Source of the DNA: Haloarchaeobius sp. HME9146
Lineage (GTDB): Archaea; Halobacteriota; Halobacteria; Halobacteriales; Natrialbaceae
DNA length: 64,000 nucleotides
Direction of reading: 5' to 3'
Assembly (NCBI RefSeq): GCF_025399835.1
Contig: NZ_JAODVR010000001.1
Location: 3,286,001-3,350,000 of the forward strand
In this document: in pieces, positions 60,411 through 64,000 of the stretch
Position numbering within the stretch: position 1 is the stretch's first letter
Layout of the letters: each line of letters starts with the position of its first letter
Made by a program: the position numbers and the translations under genes
Notes under the pieces: model-generated
The model's input: the letters and a program-made list of their open reading frames with translations, nothing else
Databases searched by the model: none
Told to the model about the DNA's origin: nothing

Positions 60411-61313
60411 TTATCGTGACCGGGTGGTCACTTCACAGCCGTCTTCAGTGACGATGACGGTGTGTTCTTTCTGACTGACGAGCTTCCCATCGTCCTCTTT
60501 GAGCACCGGGTAGCCGTGGACGATGTCGTTCATCTTCAGCCGACGCAGCGCCATCTCGGGACGGGCGATGTCGAGCCAGCGGGTCGCGAACGGGAGCGTC
60601 TTGAACTCCTCGGTGATCTGTTCGAGCGCCTGTCGGGCGTTGCGGTCCCGGACCGAGGCCTCCCGCTCGAGCGCGAAGATCTCCTCGTCGGCTCCCTCGG
60701 AGACCTTTCCGCTCCCGTCGGTCGCGAACGGTTCGATGGCGACCACGTCGCCGACTTCGAGGGTCGTGCCCTGCGAGACGGCGCGGTTCGGGATGTTCGG
60801 GTCGGTGTGTTGCTCCCAGTGGCCCAGCCCGTGGCCGGAGAGGTTCACGACCGGGTTGAAACCGTAGCCCTTGATGACGTCCTCGATCTCCGCGCCGATG
60901 GTGCCGGTGTCGACGCCGGCCTCGACCACGTCCAGGGCCGCGTCCAGTGCCTCCTCGGACGCCTCGGCGAGTTCGGGGTTCCCCGAGAGGTCGACCGTGA
61001 CGGCGGTGTCGGCCAGCCAGCCGTCGATGCAGACGCCGATGTCGAGGTTGACCATCTCCTCGCCGAAGACGGAGTCGTCGTCGATGCTCGGCGTCGCGTG
61101 GGCGGCTTCCTCGTCGATGGAGATGTTGACGGGGAACGCCGGCTGGCCGCCGAGTTCGCGGATGCGCTCTTCGGCCCACTCCGCGACCTCGAGGTGGCTC
61201 GTGCCCACCTCGACCATCTCAGCGGCCTCGTCCCGTACCTCGGCGAGGATGCGGCCGGCCTCTCGGTGTTTCTCGTACTTCTCTGCGTCCAGGTCGACCT
61301 CGGTCTCGCTCAT
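60411..61313 (-). CDS. map: Methionine aminopeptidase, archaeal type II
   Basis: The 300-residue enzyme removes the initiator Met from nascent proteins. It has the two-metal site of the pita-bread fold: INISIDEEAAHATPS (about 64-78, the His), VNLDIGVCIDGWLADTAVTVDLS (in parts, the two Asp), GHGLGHWEQH (about 164-173, His) and the two late Glu in AIEPFATDG and KEHTVIV. The insert of type II enzymes (about 200-265) is present. The start at 61313 (MSETEVDLD) gives the normal length. A T-rich box for the minus strand lies at 61336-61342. Confidence 0.95.
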   Translation of the reverse strand: MSETEVDLDAEKYEKHREAGRILAEVRDEAAEMVEVGTSHLEVAEWAEERIRELGGQPAFPVNISIDEEAAHATPSIDDDSVFGEEMVNLDIGVCIDGWLADTAVTVDLSGNPELAEASEEALDAALDVVEAGVDTGTIGAEIEDVIKGYGFNPVVNLSGHGLGHWEQHTDPNIPNRAVSQGTTLEVGDVVAIEPFATDGSGKVSEGADEEIFALEREASVRDRNARQALEQITEEFKTLPFATRWLDIARPEMALRRLKMNDIVHGYPVLKEDDGKLVSQKEHTVIVTEDGCEVTTRSR

Positions 61314-61361
61314 GTCACGTGATTTGCTCACCGGCGAAAAAGAGGTTGCGTTCGGTGGGCG

Positions 61362-61375
61362 CGACAAAGTTGTCG
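61362..61375. promoter_or_regulatory. Perfect palindrome CGACAA-AG-TTGTCG between divergent genes
   Basis: A 14-bp palindrome with 6-bp arms at the centre of the map/phosphatase divergent intergenic region, next to an AT-rich stretch (61376-61391). It may be a shared operator. Confidence 0.4.
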
Positions 61376-61446
61376 TATATTGGGATATATAGTTCACTTA
61401 GAAACTGTTTATGTCGGTGACGACCTCTCTCACGTAAGTCACCACG

Positions 61447-62154
61447 ATGAGCGCACCAGAACCAGCCTTCTCGGACACAGCGGCCGCCTGGCATCGAACC
61501 GTCGACGCGGACGACTGGGACGACATCTACGTCGTCGGGGACGTTCACGGCTGCTTCGACGCGTTGCAGCACCTCCTGCAGGAGATAGACCCGAGCGAGG
61601 ACGACCTCGTCCTCTTCGTCGGCGACCTCGTCCGCAAGGGCCCGGACAGTCGCGGCGTCGTCCAGCTCGTCCGCGAGTCCCCGAACATGCTGTCGGTCCG
61701 CGGGAACAACGAGGAGAAGCTCATCCGCGGGGAGAAGACGCTCGACGAACTGAGCGCGGTCGACATGGAGTACATCGCGTCGATGCCGGTCGCCATCTCG
61801 TTCGACGAGTCGCTCGTCGTCCACGGCGGCATCGACCCGCGCAAGCCCCTGGCAGACCACAGCGTCGACGACGTCCAGAACATGCGCTCGCTCGCACCCG
61901 GTGGGAGCTACGACCGACCATACTGGTTCGAGGAGTACGACAGCGCGCCGAAGGTGTTCTTCGGCCACACCGTCCTCGACGCGCCAGTTCACCGCGAGTG
62001 GGCCGTCGGCCTCGACACCGGCTGCGTCTACGGCGGGGAGCTGACCGCGTACGACTACTGGGCTGACGAGTTCATCGCCGTCCCGCTCGACCGCGAGGGG
62101 AAGGGACGCAAATCGTCGAAAATCGTTACCCCGCCCGGCCGCAAGGTAGCGTAA
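61447..62154 (+). CDS. PPP-family metallophosphoesterase
   Basis: The 235-residue protein has the calcineurin-like motifs GDVHG (31-35), GDLVRKGPDS (about 58-67), GNNE (about 86-89), HGGIDPR (about 120-126) and GHTVLD (about 170-175), the layout of bis(5'-nucleosyl)tetraphosphatase and PPP phosphatases. The substrate may be phosphoprotein or dinucleotide. It ends 6 bp before ppk1, so the two are likely one operon, pointing towards phosphate or polyphosphate metabolism. Confidence 0.9.
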   Translation: MSAPEPAFSDTAAAWHRTVDADDWDDIYVVGDVHGCFDALQHLLQEIDPSEDDLVLFVGDLVRKGPDSRGVVQLVRESPNMLSVRGNNEEKLIRGEKTLDELSAVDMEYIASMPVAISFDESLVVHGGIDPRKPLADHSVDDVQNMRSLAPGGSYDRPYWFEEYDSAPKVFFGHTVLDAPVHREWAVGLDTGCVYGGELTAYDYWADEFIAVPLDREGKGRKSSKIVTPPGRKVA

Positions 62155-62160
62155 GAACCG

Positions 62161-64000
62161 ATGGCAGACGACTCCCCACCGGTCGAATCAGTCGTGGACC
62201 ACGACTACGACCTCGACGCCCCCGAGTACTACCTCAACCGCGAGCTCAGCGAACTCGCCTTCCAGCGGCGGGTACTGCACGAGGCCATCGACGAGCGCAA
62301 TCCCCTCCTCGAACGGGTGAAGTTCCTCTCCATCTTCACCTCGAACCTCGACGAGTTCTTCATGAAGCGGGTCGGCGGCCTGAAACAGCAGATGGCGGTC
62401 GACGTGACCGACACCACGCCCGACGGTCGCACGCCCCAAGAGCAGTGGGAAGAGATCATGCAAGAGACGCGCCCGATGTTCGAGGAGCAGGCGCGCTGTT
62501 ACCGCGAGGACATCAGGCCGGCGCTCGCGGACCAGGGCATCTACGTCGTCGACCACGACGACCTCGAGCCCCACGAACAGCAGGACCTGCGTGAGTACTT
62601 CGAGCGCTCCGTGCTCCCGACGCTGACCCCGCTGACGTTCGACCCGGCCCACCCGTTCCCGTTCATCTCGAACCTCTCGCTCTCACTCGCCGTGTTGACC
62701 CGGAAGAGCCCGGACGCCGAGCCGAAGTTCTCGCGCATCAAGATTCCCGGGAACCGGCCGCGGCTCGTCCAGGTCGGCGACAGTCACACCTACGTGCCCA
62801 TCGAGGGCATCATCGCGGCGAACCTCGACCTGCTGTTCCCCGACGTGGAGGTGCTCGACCACTCGATGTTCCGGGTCACCCGGAACGCCGAGGTCCGGCG
62901 GAACGAGGAGGTCGCAGAGGACCTCATCGACATGATAGAGGAGGTCCTGCGCGAGCGCCGGTTCGCGACCGTGGTACGCCTCGAGCTCGAGGCCGACACC
63001 CCCGACCGCGTGCGGGAGCTACTGAAAGAACACCTGGACGTGACCGAGCGCGAGATATTCGAACGGGAGGGCCCGCTCGACTACCGCGACCTGATGGGGC
63101 TGACCGACCTCGACCGACCCGACCTCAAACTCGACCCGTGGACGCCACAGCCGCACCCGCGGCTGCTCGAGTCCCGGATGGAGGAGGAAGACCGGGACCT
63201 CTTCGACACCATCCAGCAGCGGGACATGCTGGTCCATCACCCGTACCACTCGTTCTCGAAGACGGTCCACACGTTCATCGACGACGCGGCCCACGACCCC
63301 GACGTGCTGGCCATCAAGGCCGCCATCTACCGCACCTCGCGCGACTCGAACGTCATCCAGAGCCTCATCGAGGCGGCCCGCAACGGGAAGCAGGTCGCGG
63401 TGATGGTCGAGTTGAAGGCGCGCTTCGACGAGGAGAACAACCTGCGGTGGGTGAAGAAACTCGAAGAAGAGGGTATCCACGTCGCGTACGGGACGCCCGG
63501 CTACAAGACCCACACCAAGACGACGCTCGTGGTTCGCGAGGAGGGCGACGACGTCGAACTGTACTCCCACGTCGGAACCGGGAACTACCACTCCGAGACG
63601 GCGAAGACGTACGTCGACATCGGCCTGCTCACCGCGAACAAGGACATCGGGCAGGACCTCGTGAAGCTGTTCAACTTCTTCACCGGGCACTCGATGCACG
63701 ACCAGTACCGCGAGTTGCTCATCGCGCCCGGAAACATGCGCAAAGACTTCGAGGCGATGATTCGCCACGAGGCGGTGGTCGCCCGCGAGGGCGGCGAGGG
63801 CCGCATCGTCGCGAAGATGAACCGGCTGGAGGACCCCGGCATCGTCAGAGAGCTGTACGAGGCGTCCATCGCGGGCGTCGACATCGAGCTCTACGTCCGT
63901 GACATCTGCCGGCTCCGACCGGGCCTCGACGGCGTGAGCGAGAACATCGACGTGTACAGCGTCGTCGGGCGGTTCCTCGAACATTCTCGCATCTGGTACT
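62161..64000 (+). CDS. ppk1: Polyphosphate kinase 1 (partial at right edge)
   Basis: From the ATG at 62161 the frame stays open to the end of the window (613 codons). It starts MADDSPPVESVVDHDYDLDAPEYYLN and has the N-terminal domain FLSIFTSNLDEFFMKRVGGLKQQ (about 54-76), VELKARFDEENNLRWVKKLEE (about 418-438) and YGTPGYKTHTKTTLVV (about 447-462) and HVGTGNYHSET, blocks holding the autophosphorylated histidine and the ATP site of PPK1. The last 100 or so residues of the family are missing beyond the edge. It forms or uses polyphosphate with ATP. Confidence 0.95.
   Translation, partial: MADDSPPVESVVDHDYDLDAPEYYLNRELSELAFQRRVLHEAIDERNPLLERVKFLSIFTSNLDEFFMKRVGGLKQQMAVDVTDTTPDGRTPQEQWEEIMQETRPMFEEQARCYREDIRPALADQGIYVVDHDDLEPHEQQDLREYFERSVLPTLTPLTFDPAHPFPFISNLSLSLAVLTRKSPDAEPKFSRIKIPGNRPRLVQVGDSHTYVPIEGIIAANLDLLFPDVEVLDHSMFRVTRNAEVRRNEEVAEDLIDMIEEVLRERRFATVVRLELEADTPDRVRELLKEHLDVTEREIFEREGPLDYRDLMGLTDLDRPDLKLDPWTPQPHPRLLESRMEEEDRDLFDTIQQRDMLVHHPYHSFSKTVHTFIDDAAHDPDVLAIKAAIYRTSRDSNVIQSLIEAARNGKQVAVMVELKARFDEENNLRWVKKLEEEGIHVAYGTPGYKTHTKTTLVVREEGDDVELYSHVGTGNYHSETAKTYVDIGLLTANKDIGQDLVKLFNFFTGHSMHDQYRELLIAPGNMRKDFEAMIRHEAVVAREGGEGRIVAKMNRLEDPGIVRELYEASIAGVDIELYVRDICRLRPGLDGVSENIDVYSVVGRFLEHSRIWY

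Noticed and set aside
1-64000. tRNA, rRNA and transposase genes
   Set aside because: I looked through the intergenic stretches for tRNA-like arms, conserved rRNA segments and DDE-type transposase motifs and saw none; a tRNAscan or Infernal run would be decisive.

Overview
The window is chromosomal DNA from an extremely halophilic archaeon (class Halobacteria). Base composition is GC-rich. The proteins are strongly acidic (Asp/Glu-rich, Lys-poor), promoters are BRE/TATA-like boxes 25-30 nt upstream of mostly leaderless genes, and the gene set is haloarchaeal: SAMP ubiquitin-like modifier, GatD, PspA, twin-arginine secreted lipoprotein, PGF-CTERM surface protein and several small haloarchaea-only families. 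I cannot name the genus. No rRNA, tRNA, CRISPR array or transposase gene was seen.

Layout. 1-5 kb: a truncated PHP phosphoesterase, lipid kinase, type I IPP isomerase, alcohol dehydrogenase/quinone reductase, MoaB with a histidine-rich head, and a cupin. 5-8 kb: two Tat-exported DUF4397 proteins with opposite-charge low-complexity tails flanking a PH-like membrane protein. 8-11 kb: nucleotide operon pyrG-guaAB plus a small Rossmann-like protein. 11.8-17.8 kb: a complete five-gene peptide/nickel-type ABC importer. 18-21 kb: tandem M14 aspartoacylase paralogues and small genes. 21-26 kb: PspA, then a KaiC-like ATPase overlapping a pseudoreceiver histidine kinase. 26-30 kb: a degenerate ThrRS-like protein and a DgcN-DgcA D-glutamate pair. 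30.8-36 kb: a frameshifted sensor kinase, a Vms1-type release factor, a secreted coiled-coil protein and a winged-helix regulator. 36-39 kb: gatD, a GNAT enzyme and SAMP1. 39-45 kb: an ion/stress cluster (two TrkA-C membrane proteins, a K+ channel, HPP-USP). 46-51.5 kb: a nucleoside/pentose-phosphate catabolic set (nucleoside phosphorylase, PfkB kinase, ribose-1,5-bisphosphate isomerase, DeoC). 51.5-56 kb: two large paralogous surface proteins. 56-64 kb: tRNA methylthiotransferase, CDF and ZIP metal transporters, HIT hydrolase, zinc ribbon, methionine aminopeptidase, PPP phosphatase and the start of polyphosphate kinase.

The only three gene-free stretches over 300 bp (11171-11607, 38560-39147, 46051-46553) are each occupied by copies of one long, GC-rich, imperfectly palindromic repeat sharing the core CCTCCCCAGCCGACTCC. 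This is the best candidate for an under-described element. Other leads are a SAMP1 that continues two residues past its diglycine, a ThrRS paralogue that has lost its catalytic signatures, and the kinase/KaiC pair.
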